From Lysobacter dokdonensis DS-58 (GTDB lineage Bacteria; Pseudomonadota; Gammaproteobacteria; Xanthomonadales; Xanthomonadaceae), in NCBI RefSeq assembly GCF_000770795.1, contig NZ_JRKJ01000006.1, positions 1 to 64,000 on the forward strand: a DNA stretch of 64,000 nt, read 5' to 3'. Positions within the stretch are counted from its first letter, which is position 1. The number at the start of each line of letters is the position of its first letter. Of the stretch, positions 48,487-57,686 are shown one piece after another. The notes under the pieces were generated by a model. It did not search any database. It was given only the letters and a program-made list of their open reading frames with translations, and was not told the origin of the DNA. Position numbers and translations under genes: made by a program.

Positions 48487-48567
48487 CGCAGCTTCTCGGC
48501 GGTGGGGGACGCCGATGAGGCTAGGCAGCGCGAAGCTAAATCGGCGTGACGAAACCGGGGCCGGCAG

Positions 48568-49482
48568 CTACTTGGCTTCGCGCACCGGCAAGGGCACGTT
48601 GCACAGGTCGATGTGGCCGGCCGGGCGCTTGTACCACTCATCGCGGCGGTTGCGGCGCGATTCGACCACGGTGGCGAAGGTCTTGCTGTCGGTACGCAAC
48701 AGCTCGATCTTCGCGCGCTCGGCCTCCGGCACGGTGCTTGCCAGCTTCACCGAAGTGATCGGCACGTACTGTTTCGGGTCTTCGTAGAAGCCGAGCGGCC
48801 CGGTGCCGCGCGGCAGCACGCTCAGCAACTCGATGCCCTGCACGACGCGCCCCACCAGCGTGATGTTGCGATCCAGCATGCGCGGCGACTGTCCCGTCAC
48901 CGCATACAGCGACGTGCCGTCGCTGCTGTCGGCGGCGACATCGCGCCCCGCGCCGACCATGCCGTAGCAATGCGCGAGCCACGCGGTGCCGGACTTCGGA
49001 TCGCGCGCCGCGGGGAAACCATCGGAGAAGCCGACTTCCGGCGCCCAGCCGTCGCTGTCGGGCAGTTCCACGAACGGCACGCCCGCCGCCTTTCGTTCGA
49101 ATTCGGCCGGCAGTTTCGTCTTCGCCGAACCGCGGCTGCGTTGCTTGGCCGCATCTTCTTCCGCATCGCCCCACTGCGCGACATAGTTGTCCTGCGAACG
49201 AATGACGAACAACCCGTCCCAGTAGCCTTCCTTCGCGAGCGTGCGGATGTTGGCGGCGTGCTGCGGCGCGAACGTCGGCGCGAGTTCGATCACCACGCGG
49301 CCGGCCGGCAACTGCATGTACAGCGTGCGATCCGGATCGAGCGTGCGCCAGTCGGATTTCGGCGATGCATCGAGGATCTCCTGCATCGACGGCACCTTCG
49401 GTTTCTCGTCGGCGGCGGACGCCGCAACGGAGACCAATGCGACGGACAGCGCGAGGGCGAGCGAGCGGACGTGCGAGGCCAT
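48568..49482 (-). CDS. Exported cyclophilin-type peptidyl-prolyl isomerase
   Basis: A 304-residue protein with a signal peptide ([16 protein letters not shown]) and a cyclophilin-like domain: [40 protein letters not shown], then [11 protein letters not shown] and [20 protein letters not shown]. Classical catalytic residues are changed: [11 protein letters not shown] replaces the usual RVIPGFMIQGG, so activity may differ. An insertion of about 50 residues sits in the middle. It could serve as an envelope-protein foldase. It is 43 bases upstream of nothing on the same strand except ybbP's end, so probably a separate unit. Confidence 0.85.
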   Translation of the reverse strand: MASHVRSLALALSVALVSVAASAADEKPKVPSMQEILDASPKSDWRTLDPDRTLYMQLPAGRVVIELAPTFAPQHAANIRTLAKEGYWDGLFVIRSQDNYVAQWGDAEEDAAKQRSRGSAKTKLPAEFERKAAGVPFVELPDSDGWAPEVGFSDGFPAARDPKSGTAWLAHCYGMVGAGRDVAADSSDGTSLYAVTGQSPRMLDRNITLVGRVVQGIELLSVLPRGTGPLGFYEDPKQYVPITSVKLASTVPEAERAKIELLRTDSKTFATVVESRRNRRDEWYKRPAGHIDLCNVPLPVREAK

Positions 49483-49525
49483 GCAGGACTCCGGCGAAAA
49501 GAAAGTGTCCGCCGGAGTCTACAAG

Positions 49526-52024
49526 CTACTGCTGCAGTTCCCGCAACACGACCGACGGCGGCACGTCGACCACGCGCCGCGTCGCGACCAGCCCGGTGAC
49601 GAGCGCAGCCAGCAGGCCGATGCCGCCACCCGCGGCCGCCAGCGCCCAATTGGGTTCCCAGGGCAAGCCGAACACCCGCACCGAGACGACGCCCGCGAGC
49701 ACCGACGCCGCGATGGCCGCCACGAGCCCCGAGAGCAACCCGATGGCCGCGAACTCGGAGGCCTGCGCGAAGCGCAACTGCCGGCGGCTGCCGCCGAGCA
49801 CGCGCATCACGCCGCCTTCGAGCAGGCGCTCGTCCTGGCTTGCGCTGATCGCCGCGAGCAACACGAGGATGCCGGCCGCAAGCGAGAACCAGAACACCAC
49901 CTGCACGACCACCGACACCTGGTCCGCCGTCGCGCGCACCTGCGCGAGCGTGGCTTCGACGTCGATGACGGAGAGGTTGGGGAAGCGCTCGACCAGCTTC
50001 GCGGTGAAGCGCGGCTGCGACTTCGGCACGCTCACCGCGGTGATCCAGCTCGCCGGATAACCATCGAGCGCACCCGGCGAGACGAGCACGAAGAAGTTGG
50101 GCCGGAAGCTGTCCCAGCTGACTTCGCGGAAACTCGTGATCGTCGCGGCGAGCGGTTGGCCCGCGATGTCGAAGGTGATGCGGTCGCCGAGTTTCCAGCC
50201 GAGCGAGTCGGCGAATTTCTGTTCGACCGAGATCTCCGGCGACGCGGGCTTGCGATCACCCCAGAACGTACCGGCCGACAAGCGATTGTCGTCGCGCAAC
50301 GCACTGCCGAACGAGAGATTGAACTCGCGCTCGGCACGGCGCTGCATGCGCTGGTCGTCCGGGTAGTCCTTCGCGCTGACGGCCTTGCCGTTCCGTTCGA
50401 GCAGGCGTGCGCGCACCATCGGGTACAACGTCGGCGACGCGAGGCCCTGGCTCTCGACGAACCGGCGCACCGGCGCGACCTGGTCGTCCTGCACGTTGAT
50501 GACGAAGCGGTTGGGCGCGTTCTCCGCCAGCGAGAGCTGCCAGCGGTCGAGCAGGTCCGTGCGCACGAACGTCAGCAGCAGCAGCGCCATCAACCCGAGC
50601 CCGAGCGCGGACACCTGCGCGACCGCCGTGCCGGCGCGTCGCCCGACGTTCGCCAGCCCGTAACGCAAACTGCCGCGCAAGCGTGTGCGGACTTTTCGCA
50701 CGCCGAGGATCATCGCCCAGGCCAACGCGGCCAGCACGAGTAACGTGCCCGCGACGCCGCCGAGCATCGCGGTGGCGAGCGCCGGCGATTCGGCCTTCCA
50801 CCACAGCAACGCCGCGAGCCCGGCGAACGCGGCGACGCCGACCATCCACGCGCTCGGCTCGGTCGGGTCCAGGTCGCGCCGCAGCACGCGCAACGCGGGC
50901 ACGCGCCGCAACGCAAGCACCGGCGGCGCACCGAAGGCGATCAACACCACCAGGCCCACGGCATAGCCTTGCAACGCGGGCAGCCAACCGGCCGCGGGGA
51001 TCGAAATCGCGAGCGCGCGCGCGAGCCATTCGCCGATCGCCCATTGCAATGCGAACGACACCGCGACACCGACCGTGCACGCGATCAACCCGAGCCACAG
51101 CAGTTCGCCCAGATGCACGACGACGAGCGTGCGCTGCTGCGCGCCGAGGCATCGCATCACCGCACTGCCATCCAGATGCCGCGCGCTGTGCCGACGCGCG
51201 GCCATCGCCACGGCGATCGACGCGAGGATCACCGACACCAGCGCCGCGAGGCCGAGGAACCGTCCTGCGCGATCGAGCGCCGAGCGCATTTCAGGGCGCG
51301 CATCCTCGATGGTTTCGATGCGCTGCCCGCGGCCGCGCTGCGTGCGCGCGGTATCGAGGAAACGCGCGACCGCCGGCGCGTCGCCGGCGATGATCAGCCG
51401 ATAGCCGACGCGGCTGCCTTCCTGCACCAGGCCGGTCCTGGGCACGTCAGCGAGATTGATCATCACGCGCGGCGCGGTGTTGAAATAGTCGAACGCCGCG
51501 TCGGGCTCCTGCGCCACGAGTGCGACCAGCGTGAAGCGTGCATCGCCGACGGACAACGTGTCGCCGACCTTCGCATCCAGCGTCTGCGCGCCCGCGACGC
51601 TCATCCAGGCGTTGCCGGACGCCGGGCCGCCGCGCGCATCGCGCTCGGGCCCGCCGATGCGATCGACGATGCGGAACGTCCCGCGCAGCGGGAAGCTGCC
51701 GTCGATCGCGCGCAGTTCGCCGAGCTGCAATTGCTCGCCCACGCGCACCATGCTGCGCATGTCGAGCGTGTCGGCGTGTTGCAGGCCGGGCGCGTTCGCG
51801 GCAGTGCGCACCGCGCCGGTAATCGGCGAATCCGAACGCACCACCGCATCGCCGCCGAGCAGGCGGTTGGCTTCCTGCGCAAGCGCGCGGCCGGCGCGAT
51901 CCGTGACGAAACCGACCGAGGTGATGGCGACCACGGCGAGCACGAGCGCGACGAACAGGATGCGCACGTCGCCGGAGGCGAAATCGCGTCGCAACTGGCG
52001 CCAGGCGAGGACCAGCGGGTTCAT
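49526..52024 (-). CDS. ybbP: ABC transporter permease of YbbP type (two FtsX domains)
   Basis: An 832-residue permease with an N-terminal helix, a large periplasmic domain, then two FtsX-like bundles ([20 protein letters not shown] and, near the C-terminus, [20 protein letters not shown]) and about ten helices in all. The size and the place beside ybbA and tesA match E. coli YbbP. These complexes are thought to move hydrophobic molecules or proteins across the envelope. Its ATG overlaps the ybbA stop (52021-52024), so the two are translationally coupled. Confidence 0.92.
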   Translation of the reverse strand: MNPLVLAWRQLRRDFASGDVRILFVALVLAVVAITSVGFVTDRAGRALAQEANRLLGGDAVVRSDSPITGAVRTAANAPGLQHADTLDMRSMVRVGEQLQLGELRAIDGSFPLRGTFRIVDRIGGPERDARGGPASGNAWMSVAGAQTLDAKVGDTLSVGDARFTLVALVAQEPDAAFDYFNTAPRVMINLADVPRTGLVQEGSRVGYRLIIAGDAPAVARFLDTARTQRGRGQRIETIEDARPEMRSALDRAGRFLGLAALVSVILASIAVAMAARRHSARHLDGSAVMRCLGAQQRTLVVVHLGELLWLGLIACTVGVAVSFALQWAIGEWLARALAISIPAAGWLPALQGYAVGLVVLIAFGAPPVLALRRVPALRVLRRDLDPTEPSAWMVGVAAFAGLAALLWWKAESPALATAMLGGVAGTLLVLAALAWAMILGVRKVRTRLRGSLRYGLANVGRRAGTAVAQVSALGLGLMALLLLTFVRTDLLDRWQLSLAENAPNRFVINVQDDQVAPVRRFVESQGLASPTLYPMVRARLLERNGKAVSAKDYPDDQRMQRRAEREFNLSFGSALRDDNRLSAGTFWGDRKPASPEISVEQKFADSLGWKLGDRITFDIAGQPLAATITSFREVSWDSFRPNFFVLVSPGALDGYPASWITAVSVPKSQPRFTAKLVERFPNLSVIDVEATLAQVRATADQVSVVVQVVFWFSLAAGILVLLAAISASQDERLLEGGVMRVLGGSRRQLRFAQASEFAAIGLLSGLVAAIAASVLAGVVSVRVFGLPWEPNWALAAAGGGIGLLAALVTGLVATRRVVDVPPSVVLRELQQ

Positions 52025-52707
52025 GCGATGCGCCGCCCGCTGTCGAGGCGGATCTGGTGGCGGCATCGCGCGGCGAGGTGTTCGTCGTGCGTGACCAGCA
52101 CGAGCGTCGTGCCCGCGTCGGCGTTGAGCGAAAAGAGCAGGTCGATGATCGCCTGGCCAGTGTGCGTGTCGAGGTTGCCGGTGGGTTCGTCGGCGAAGAG
52201 CAACGCCGGGTCCGTCACGAACGCGCGCGCCAGCGCGACACGTTGTTGCTCGCCGCCCGACAATTGCCGCGGGTAGTGGCCTAGGCGCGCACCCAGGCCC
52301 ACCTTTTCGAGGATGCGTTTCGCGGGTGCCTGCGCATCGGCATCGCCGCGCAGTTCCAGCGGAAGCATCACGTTTTCCAGCGCAGTGAGCGTCGGCAGCA
52401 ACTGGAAGCTCTGGAACACGAAGCCGACCTTCTCGCCGCGCACGCGCGCGCGGCCGTCTTCGTCGAGCGTCGAGAGCGACTGGCCATCGAGGTGCACGCT
52501 GCCCGACGTCGGTGTATCCAGCCCCGCGAGCAAGGACAGCAACGTGCTCTTGCCCGAACCCGATGCGCCGACGATCGCCACGGCGTCGCCGCGTTCGACG
52601 GTGAAGGTCACGTCCTCGAGGATCGTCAGCGCGCCGTCGGGCAACGTCACGCGCTTGCCCAGGGTTCGGACGTCGAGTGCGATGGCGGGGGAGGTGGGGG
52701 CGTGCAT
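52021..52707 (-). CDS. ybbA: ABC transporter ATP-binding protein YbbA
   Basis: A 228-residue ATPase of the MacB/LolD type. Walker A is GASGSGKST, the signature LSGGEQQRVALARA, Walker B LLFADEPTGNLD, followed by the switch His in LVTHDEHLA. It pairs with the FtsX-domain permease next to it. An ATG 12 codons upstream (52743) is an alternative start; neither has a strong ribosome-binding site. It is divergent from tesA, the same arrangement as in E. coli. Confidence 0.94.
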   Translation of the reverse strand: MHAPTSPAIALDVRTLGKRVTLPDGALTILEDVTFTVERGDAVAIVGASGSGKSTLLSLLAGLDTPTSGSVHLDGQSLSTLDEDGRARVRGEKVGFVFQSFQLLPTLTALENVMLPLELRGDADAQAPAKRILEKVGLGARLGHYPRQLSGGEQQRVALARAFVTDPALLFADEPTGNLDTHTGQAIIDLLFSLNADAGTTLVLVTHDEHLAARCRHQIRLDSGRRIA

Positions 52708-52773
52708 GCGGCTTTCAGCGCGCAGTCCAATTGAATCGGCCATGCTGGGGGCGAACCATTTCAGGAGCGGGGG

Positions 52774-53472
52774 ATGTCCCAACCTTATGCGGGAGCGGCG
52801 CGGGTGAATCAATGGGCCATCGGTCGCATGCGTGGCGTCGCCCGCGTGTTCGCGTCGTTGTTGGTGTGCCTGGCCGTCATCGCGCCGCTGCACGCGGCGG
52901 CCCCCGCGAAGACGCCGGTGGCGCAGCGCACGGTGCTGGTGATGGGCGACTCGCTTTCGGCCGCTTACGGATTGTCGGCGTCGCAAGGGTGGGTCGCGCT
53001 CACGGCCGGCCGCATCGCGAAGGAGAAACCCGGCTGGAAAGTCGTGAACGCGAGTATCACCGGGGAAACCACCGCTGGCGGCGCTGCGCGCATCGCCGCT
53101 GAACTCAAGCGCGTGCAGCCGAAACTCGTCGTCATCGCCCTGGGCGGCAACGACGGCCTGCGCGGCCTCCCGCTGCCGCAGACGAAGGCCAACCTCGAAC
53201 GCATGATCAAGGCCGCGCAAGCCAGCGGTGCGCAGGTGCTGCTGCTCGGCATGCGCATCCCGCCGAACTACGGCCGCGAATACACGCAAGGCTTCGAAGG
53301 CAACTACACGGCGCTGTCGAAGCAATACAAGGTGCCGCTGGTCCCGTTCCTGCTGGAGCCGATCGCGAAGGACCGCGCCAACTTCCAGGACGACAACATC
53401 CATCCGGTGGCCAGCGCGCAGCCGAAGCTCCGCGACCATGTGTGGAAGGCCCTGGGGCCGATGTTGAAGTAG
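52774..53472 (+). CDS. tesA: Periplasmic GDSL esterase/thioesterase TesA
   Basis: A 232-residue SGNH hydrolase (thioesterase I / arylesterase / lysophospholipase L1). Block I is VMGDSLSAAYGL with the nucleophile Ser, block III GGNDGLRG, and block V DNIHPVASAQ with the catalytic Asp/His. A signal peptide is present (VFASLLVCLAVIAPLHA). AGGAG at 52763 supports the start at 52774, which gives an N-terminus about 18 residues longer than usual; an internal ATG at 52828 would give a standard signal peptide. Confidence 0.94.
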   Translation: MSQPYAGAARVNQWAIGRMRGVARVFASLLVCLAVIAPLHAAAPAKTPVAQRTVLVMGDSLSAAYGLSASQGWVALTAGRIAKEKPGWKVVNASITGETTAGGAARIAAELKRVQPKLVVIALGGNDGLRGLPLPQTKANLERMIKAAQASGAQVLLLGMRIPPNYGREYTQGFEGNYTALSKQYKVPLVPFLLEPIAKDRANFQDDNIHPVASAQPKLRDHVWKALGPMLK

Positions 53473-53500
53473 CCCCGCCGGGGGTGACTACTGGCATATG

Positions 53501-53542
53501 CACTAGATTGAAGGTCACACTAGTCTTTACCTCAATCTAGTG
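53501..53542. promoter_or_regulatory. Perfect palindromic operator upstream of padR
   Basis: CACTAGATTGA (53501-53511) and TCAATCTAGTG (53532-53542) are perfect inverted 11-mers, and a central ACTAGT (53519-53524) sits exactly on the same dyad axis, so CACTAG-type half-sites occur three times. It ends 16 bases before the padR start, is AT-rich against the background, and lacks a T tract. Best read as the autoregulatory PadR operator. Confidence 0.8.
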
Positions 53543-53558
53543 ATCCTCCGGCCAGTGC

Positions 53559-53939
53559 ATGGACTCCCCCGACCGTGACGCCCTCGATTCGGCCCTGCGC
53601 AAGTTCCAGCGCGAGCTGAGCGCGGGCACCGTTTCGCTCGCCCTGCTGGCCGTGCTCGCCACGGCGCCGGGGCCGATGTACGGGTACCAGATCGCCAAGA
53701 CGCTCGAGCGCAGCGGCGAGGGCGTGCTCAGCGGCAAGCAGAGCGCGCTGTATCCGGTGCTGCGCAACCTGGAAGGCGCGGGGTTCCTCGCCAGCCATGT
53801 CGAGCCTTCCGTCGCCGGACCGCCTCGCCGTTATTACGCGATCACGCCCAGCGGCCGCACCGCGCTTTCCGAATGGGCGGCCGCCTGGCGCGCCACCCGC
53901 ACTTCCGTCGATTCCGTCCTCGAAGGACTCCTGCCATGA
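53559..53939 (+). CDS. PadR-family transcriptional regulator
   Basis: A 126-residue PadR-type winged-helix repressor: SLALLAVLATAPGPMYGYQI, AKTLERSGEGVLSGKQSALY, PVLRNLEGAGFLASHVE, then GPPRRYYAITPSGRTAL. A 20-residue N-terminal extension precedes the domain. CTCCGG lies upstream, and the perfect dyad at 53501-53542 covers the likely promoter, pointing to autoregulation. It overlaps the next gene by ATGA. PadR proteins in such pairs respond to an envelope or ligand signal passed by the neighbouring HAAS-domain protein. Confidence 0.93.
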   Translation: MDSPDRDALDSALRKFQRELSAGTVSLALLAVLATAPGPMYGYQIAKTLERSGEGVLSGKQSALYPVLRNLEGAGFLASHVEPSVAGPPRRYYAITPSGRTALSEWAAAWRATRTSVDSVLEGLLP

Positions 53940-54910
53940 ACGTGCATTCCAGCAGCGACGCGCCCCGCACCTCCAGCGCCACGCTCCCGCACTCGATCCC
54001 CGAATACCTCGACCAGTTGCGTGCGGCGCTCGCGGGTGCGGATCCCGCGCTCGTGCAGGACGCGCTGTACGACGCCGAGGAATACCTGCGCTCGGAGCTC
54101 TCCGAAAACCCGGGCATGGCCGAAGCCGACGTCATCGCGTCGGTCGCGGGCAGCTACGGCGCGCCGGACGAAGTCGCCGACATCTACCGCGACACGGAAG
54201 TGCGCGTGCAGAGCGCGCTGCGCCAGCCCAAACCCGCGCCGCGCGAATCGCTGCTCGGCAAGTTCTTCGGCGTCGCCGCCGACCCGCGCACGTACGGCGC
54301 GTTGTTCTACTCGGTGCTGTCGCTCGCCACGGGCATCTTCTACTTCACGTGGGTGGTCACCGGCCTTTCGCTATCGGCGGGGCTCGCGGTGCTGATCATC
54401 GGCATCCCGTTCGCGATCCTGTTCCTGGGCTCGGTGCGCGTGCTCTCGCTCGTCGAAGGCCGCATCGTCGAAACCATGCTCGGTGAACGCATGCCCCGCC
54501 GCCCGTTGTACTCGGCGCGCGGCAAGGGATGGATGGAGCGGATCAAGGACATGTTCGTCGACCCGCGCACGTGGTCGACGGTGCTGTACATGGTGGCGAT
54601 GCTGCCGCTGGGCATCCTGTACTTCACGCTGATCGTGACGCTGATGACCGTGTCGGTGTCGTGCATCGCGGCGCCCGTGCTGCTCGGGTTCGGCGCATTC
54701 GATGGCTGGTGGCTCAACAACTACGACATCGGTCCGATCGTGTTGAACGATTTCTACGTCGGCTCGACGCTCGGCTGGTGGTCGTACCCGTTCGTGTTCG
54801 TCACCGGCGTGGTGCTGCTGTTCGGCACGCTGCACCTGGCGCGCGGCATCGGCAAGCTGCACGGCCTGTTCGCCAAGCACCTGCTGGTGAAGAGCGCGCA
54901 GTACGCGTGA
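53936..54910 (+). CDS. HAAS (DUF1700)-domain membrane sensor protein
   Basis: A 324-residue membrane protein. Residues 18-85 form a HAAS/DUF1700-like helical domain (PEYLDQLRAALAGADPALVQ), known to pair with PadR regulators. Then come two homologous membrane modules, each opening with DPRTYGALFYSVLSLATG or DPRTWSTVLYMVAMLPLG, that is an internal duplication, and a final helix pair. Translation is coupled to padR (ATGA). The layout suggests that the membrane part senses something and the HAAS domain links to PadR. The signal is unknown. Confidence 0.85.
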   Translation: MNVHSSSDAPRTSSATLPHSIPEYLDQLRAALAGADPALVQDALYDAEEYLRSELSENPGMAEADVIASVAGSYGAPDEVADIYRDTEVRVQSALRQPKPAPRESLLGKFFGVAADPRTYGALFYSVLSLATGIFYFTWVVTGLSLSAGLAVLIIGIPFAILFLGSVRVLSLVEGRIVETMLGERMPRRPLYSARGKGWMERIKDMFVDPRTWSTVLYMVAMLPLGILYFTLIVTLMTVSVSCIAAPVLLGFGAFDGWWLNNYDIGPIVLNDFYVGSTLGWWSYPFVFVTGVVLLFGTLHLARGIGKLHGLFAKHLLVKSAQYA

Positions 54911-54925
54911 TCCACGTCGACGGGT

Positions 54926-55345
54926 TCAGAAGGGCTTGGCGAGTACCAAGAACACGATGCCGATCAGCAGGAACACCGGCACTTCGTTGAACCAGCGCAG
55001 CGCAGTGGAGGAGGGCAACGCCTTGCCCTTCTCCACGCCCTTCAGCCAGCGCCCCGACACGGTGAAGTGCGCGAGCATCAACACGACGAGTGCGAGCTTC
55101 GCGTGCAGCCAGCCACCGCTCATGTGGAAGTAGAACCACAACACCAGCCCGAACACGAAGGCCATGCCGAACATGATGTGGCCGAAGCGGTAGAGGCGCT
55201 TGCCCATCAGCACCAGGCGCTCGCGCACGGCGGGCGCGTCGCCGGCCTCGGCGATGTTCACGAGGATGCGCGGCAGGTAGAACACCCCGCCCATCCACGC
55301 CATGACGAACACGAGGTGGGCGGTCTTCGTCCAGAAGTAGGCCAT
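54926..55345 (-). CDS. hemJ: Protoporphyrinogen IX oxidase HemJ-like membrane protein
   Basis: A 139-residue four-helix membrane protein of the HemJ/CopD-like type. MAYFWTKTAHLVFVMAWMGG places the conserved His in helix 1, followed by FYLPRILVNIAEA, and RFGHIMFGMAF, GGWLHAKLALVVLMLAHF and RWFNEVPVFLLIGIVFLVL carry the other conserved residues. HemJ oxidises protoporphyrinogen IX late in haem synthesis. An ATG four codons upstream is an alternative start. It is divergent from the methyltransferase gene by 18 bases. Confidence 0.87.
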   Translation of the reverse strand: MAYFWTKTAHLVFVMAWMGGVFYLPRILVNIAEAGDAPAVRERLVLMGKRLYRFGHIMFGMAFVFGLVLWFYFHMSGGWLHAKLALVVLMLAHFTVSGRWLKGVEKGKALPSSTALRWFNEVPVFLLIGIVFLVLAKPF

Positions 55346-55363
55346 GGCGGTTAGCATTCCCGA

Positions 55364-55954
55364 ATGGATAAGCGATACGACCAAGCATACTTCGACCGCT
55401 GGTACCGCCGGGGCGGAATCGGCGACCGCGCCCGCCTGGCGCGCAAGGTGGCCTTGGCCGTGGCCACGACCGAATACCACCTGGAGCGTCCGATCCGCAC
55501 CGTACTCGACATCGGCGCCGGCGAAGCGGTCTGGCGCGCGCCGCTTCTGAAACTGCGGCCCGGCCTGAAGTACCTCGCGTTCGATTCCAGCGAGTACGCG
55601 GTGCGCCGGTATGGCCGCCGCCGCAACCTGCACATGGCGACGTTCGGCGAATTCGAACACCTGCGCCCGTGCGCGCCGGCCGACCTGGTGATCTGCAGCG
55701 ACGTGCTGCATTACCTGTCCAAGCGCGAAATCGACCGCGGCCTGCCGGGCGTGGCGGAACTGTGCGGCGGCGTCGCGTTCCTCGAAACCTTCGCCCGCGA
55801 AGACCACGCCGTCGGCGACGAACACGACTTCCAGGAACGCCCCGCGGCCTTCTATCGCAAGCGCTTCGAGACACTCGGCTTCGCGCAGTTGGGCTCGCAC
55901 CTGTGGCTGTCGCCCGCGTTGAAGGAGCGGGCGACCGCGCTGGAGATCGGCTAG
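55364..55954 (+). CDS. Class I SAM-dependent methyltransferase
   Basis: A 196-residue methyltransferase. SAM motif I is TVLDIGAGEAVWRAPLL, motif II LKYLAFDSSEYAV, and the post-motif strand LVICSDVLHYL. The protein is short; the N-terminus DKRYDQAYFDRWYRRGG is like that of small nodulation-type or tellurite-resistance-type methyltransferases. No substrate can be named. Its stop overlaps the alkaline phosphatase stop by 4 bases tail to tail. Confidence 0.88.
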   Translation: MDKRYDQAYFDRWYRRGGIGDRARLARKVALAVATTEYHLERPIRTVLDIGAGEAVWRAPLLKLRPGLKYLAFDSSEYAVRRYGRRRNLHMATFGEFEHLRPCAPADLVICSDVLHYLSKREIDRGLPGVAELCGGVAFLETFAREDHAVGDEHDFQERPAAFYRKRFETLGFAQLGSHLWLSPALKERATALEIG

Positions 55955-57567
55955 GGCTTGAAGTCCGCCGGCTTCGGCAGTTCGACGGGCACGCCATCGG
56001 CATTGCACGTTCCCGCCGCGCACAGGCGTTCGCGCAACGTCGGCGTGGCCTGCACGAGGAAGTGGAACAACACGTTCTCCTCCACGCTGCCGCGCACCGC
56101 GTCGGCACCCGGTCCCTTCGCCCACACGCCGACATCGTCGCCGCCGTGCGTTTCCGCACCGAGCGGCACGAGGGCCTGCTGGAGGTAATCGACCGCTTCG
56201 GTATCGATATCGTCGAGATCCGGTCGCGGTTCGCCGGCCTTCGGCGCGCCGGGGCCGTTCGCGTAACCGAGCGTCGTGTACGGCTGCCCGTTCTTGTCGA
56301 CCGCGTATTCGCTGCCGCTGGAGTCCTCCCCGGAGATGCCGCGCACCTTGTCGAGGATCGGATTGCCGCGCTTGGGATAGCCGGCGAAGAACATCGTGTG
56401 CGCGTGATCGGCGGTGACGAGGATCAGCGTGTCGTCGTCGCCGGTGGCTTCGTCCGCGGCCTGCACGGCGTCGGAGAACGCGATCGTCTCCTCGAGCGCG
56501 CGGCGTGCATTGCCGTCGTGGTGTGCATGGTCGATGCGGCCGCCTTCGACGAGCAACACGAAGCCCTTGTCGTTGCGCTGCAGGTGCGCGATGGCCGCGC
56601 GCGTCATCTCCGCGAGCGGCGGCTCCTGCGCATCGGCCTTGCGATCGGCGGTGTACGGCAAATGCTGCGGCGCGAACAGGCCGAGCACGCGCGGCGCATT
56701 CGCGGCTTGCGCCAATTGCGCGGAATTCCAAACATACGTGCCGTCGGCGTACTTCGCCTTCCATTCGTCGACGAGGTTGCGGCCGTCCTTGCGCATGCCT
56801 TTCAGCTTCGGATCCGCGGCATCGGCCAGCGTGTTCGGCGTGAACTTCGCGCGGCCGCCGGCGAGGGCGACATCGATGCCGTCGCCGAATCCGAAGTCGA
56901 CGAATTGCGCCGCCAGATCGCGACACCCGGCGGCGGCCTTCGCGGCGGGCAGGTAACTGTCGTCTTCCCAATTGCGATCCGGCCCGTGCGCGAACACCGA
57001 CGCGGGCGTTGCGTGCGTCAGGCGCGTGGTGGTCACGACGCCGGTCGACAGGCCCGCCGATTCGCCGAGCTCGATGATGCTCAGCAGTGTGTTGTCCGCC
57101 ACCGCCGCGCAATCGCCGCGTTTGTTCCCCGGCCCGATGCCGATCACGCCCAAGCGCGTTTTCACGCCCGTGGCGATCGCGGTCATCGTGCCCGCGGAAT
57201 CGGGCGTCTGGTAATCGGTGTTGTACGTGCGGCTGAGCGCGGTGTTCGGGAACTGTTCGAAGGCGAGCATCGTCTCTTCGCCCGGATTGCCCGCGCGCTG
57301 GCCCGCGAGCACGCGCGCGGCGGCCACCGTCGGCAGGCTCATGCCGTCGCCCAGGAAAATGATGACGTTGCGCGCGCGGCCCTGCATCGCGCCATTGCCC
57401 GCGGCGCGCGCGGCGCCGGCGCGATACCACCAGGCGGCGGTTTCGCCGTCGGGGCGGGCGACCTGGGGGACGTCGACGGGCTGCGGCGCGGCCGCCACGG
57501 TGTGCGGCGCCGGTGCGCTGGCGCAGGCGGTCAGGAGCGTGGCGAGGGCGAGGGTCGTCAGGCGCAT
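55951..57567 (-). CDS. Alkaline phosphatase lipoprotein (PhoA superfamily)
   Basis: A 538-residue phosphomonoesterase of the PhoA type. Lipobox LTAC is near residue 16. Catalytic marks are VIIFLGDGMSLPTV (first metal Asp), TPDSAGTMTAIATG with the phosphorylated Ser, THATPASVFAH, LLVEGGRIDHAHHDGN and VTADHAHTM, and late ETHGGDDV. It lacks the very long inserts of eukaryotic enzymes. A start five codons upstream (57582) is possible; neither start has a clear ribosome-binding site. It shares a 120-base divergent gap with the symporter gene. Confidence 0.93.
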   Translation of the reverse strand: MRLTTLALATLLTACASAPAPHTVAAAPQPVDVPQVARPDGETAAWWYRAGAARAAGNGAMQGRARNVIIFLGDGMSLPTVAAARVLAGQRAGNPGEETMLAFEQFPNTALSRTYNTDYQTPDSAGTMTAIATGVKTRLGVIGIGPGNKRGDCAAVADNTLLSIIELGESAGLSTGVVTTTRLTHATPASVFAHGPDRNWEDDSYLPAAKAAAGCRDLAAQFVDFGFGDGIDVALAGGRAKFTPNTLADAADPKLKGMRKDGRNLVDEWKAKYADGTYVWNSAQLAQAANAPRVLGLFAPQHLPYTADRKADAQEPPLAEMTRAAIAHLQRNDKGFVLLVEGGRIDHAHHDGNARRALEETIAFSDAVQAADEATGDDDTLILVTADHAHTMFFAGYPKRGNPILDKVRGISGEDSSGSEYAVDKNGQPYTTLGYANGPGAPKAGEPRPDLDDIDTEAVDYLQQALVPLGAETHGGDDVGVWAKGPGADAVRGSVEENVLFHFLVQATPTLRERLCAAGTCNADGVPVELPKPADFKP

Positions 57568-57686
57568 GGGACGTCGGGTCATGAGGGAAGGGGGATGATA
57601 CGGAACGCCGGTGTTCCGCCCATGCACTCGCGACGACGACGGCCGCTCGGCTAAGGTCGGGGATCGACTTTCCGGCGGGTGTTGCG

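Noticed and set aside
53501-53542. A terminator for tesA, or an attachment site
   Set aside because: The dyad is AT-rich, has a 20-base centre with a third half-site and no T tract, and lies right before padR. An operator explains it better, and there is no integrase.
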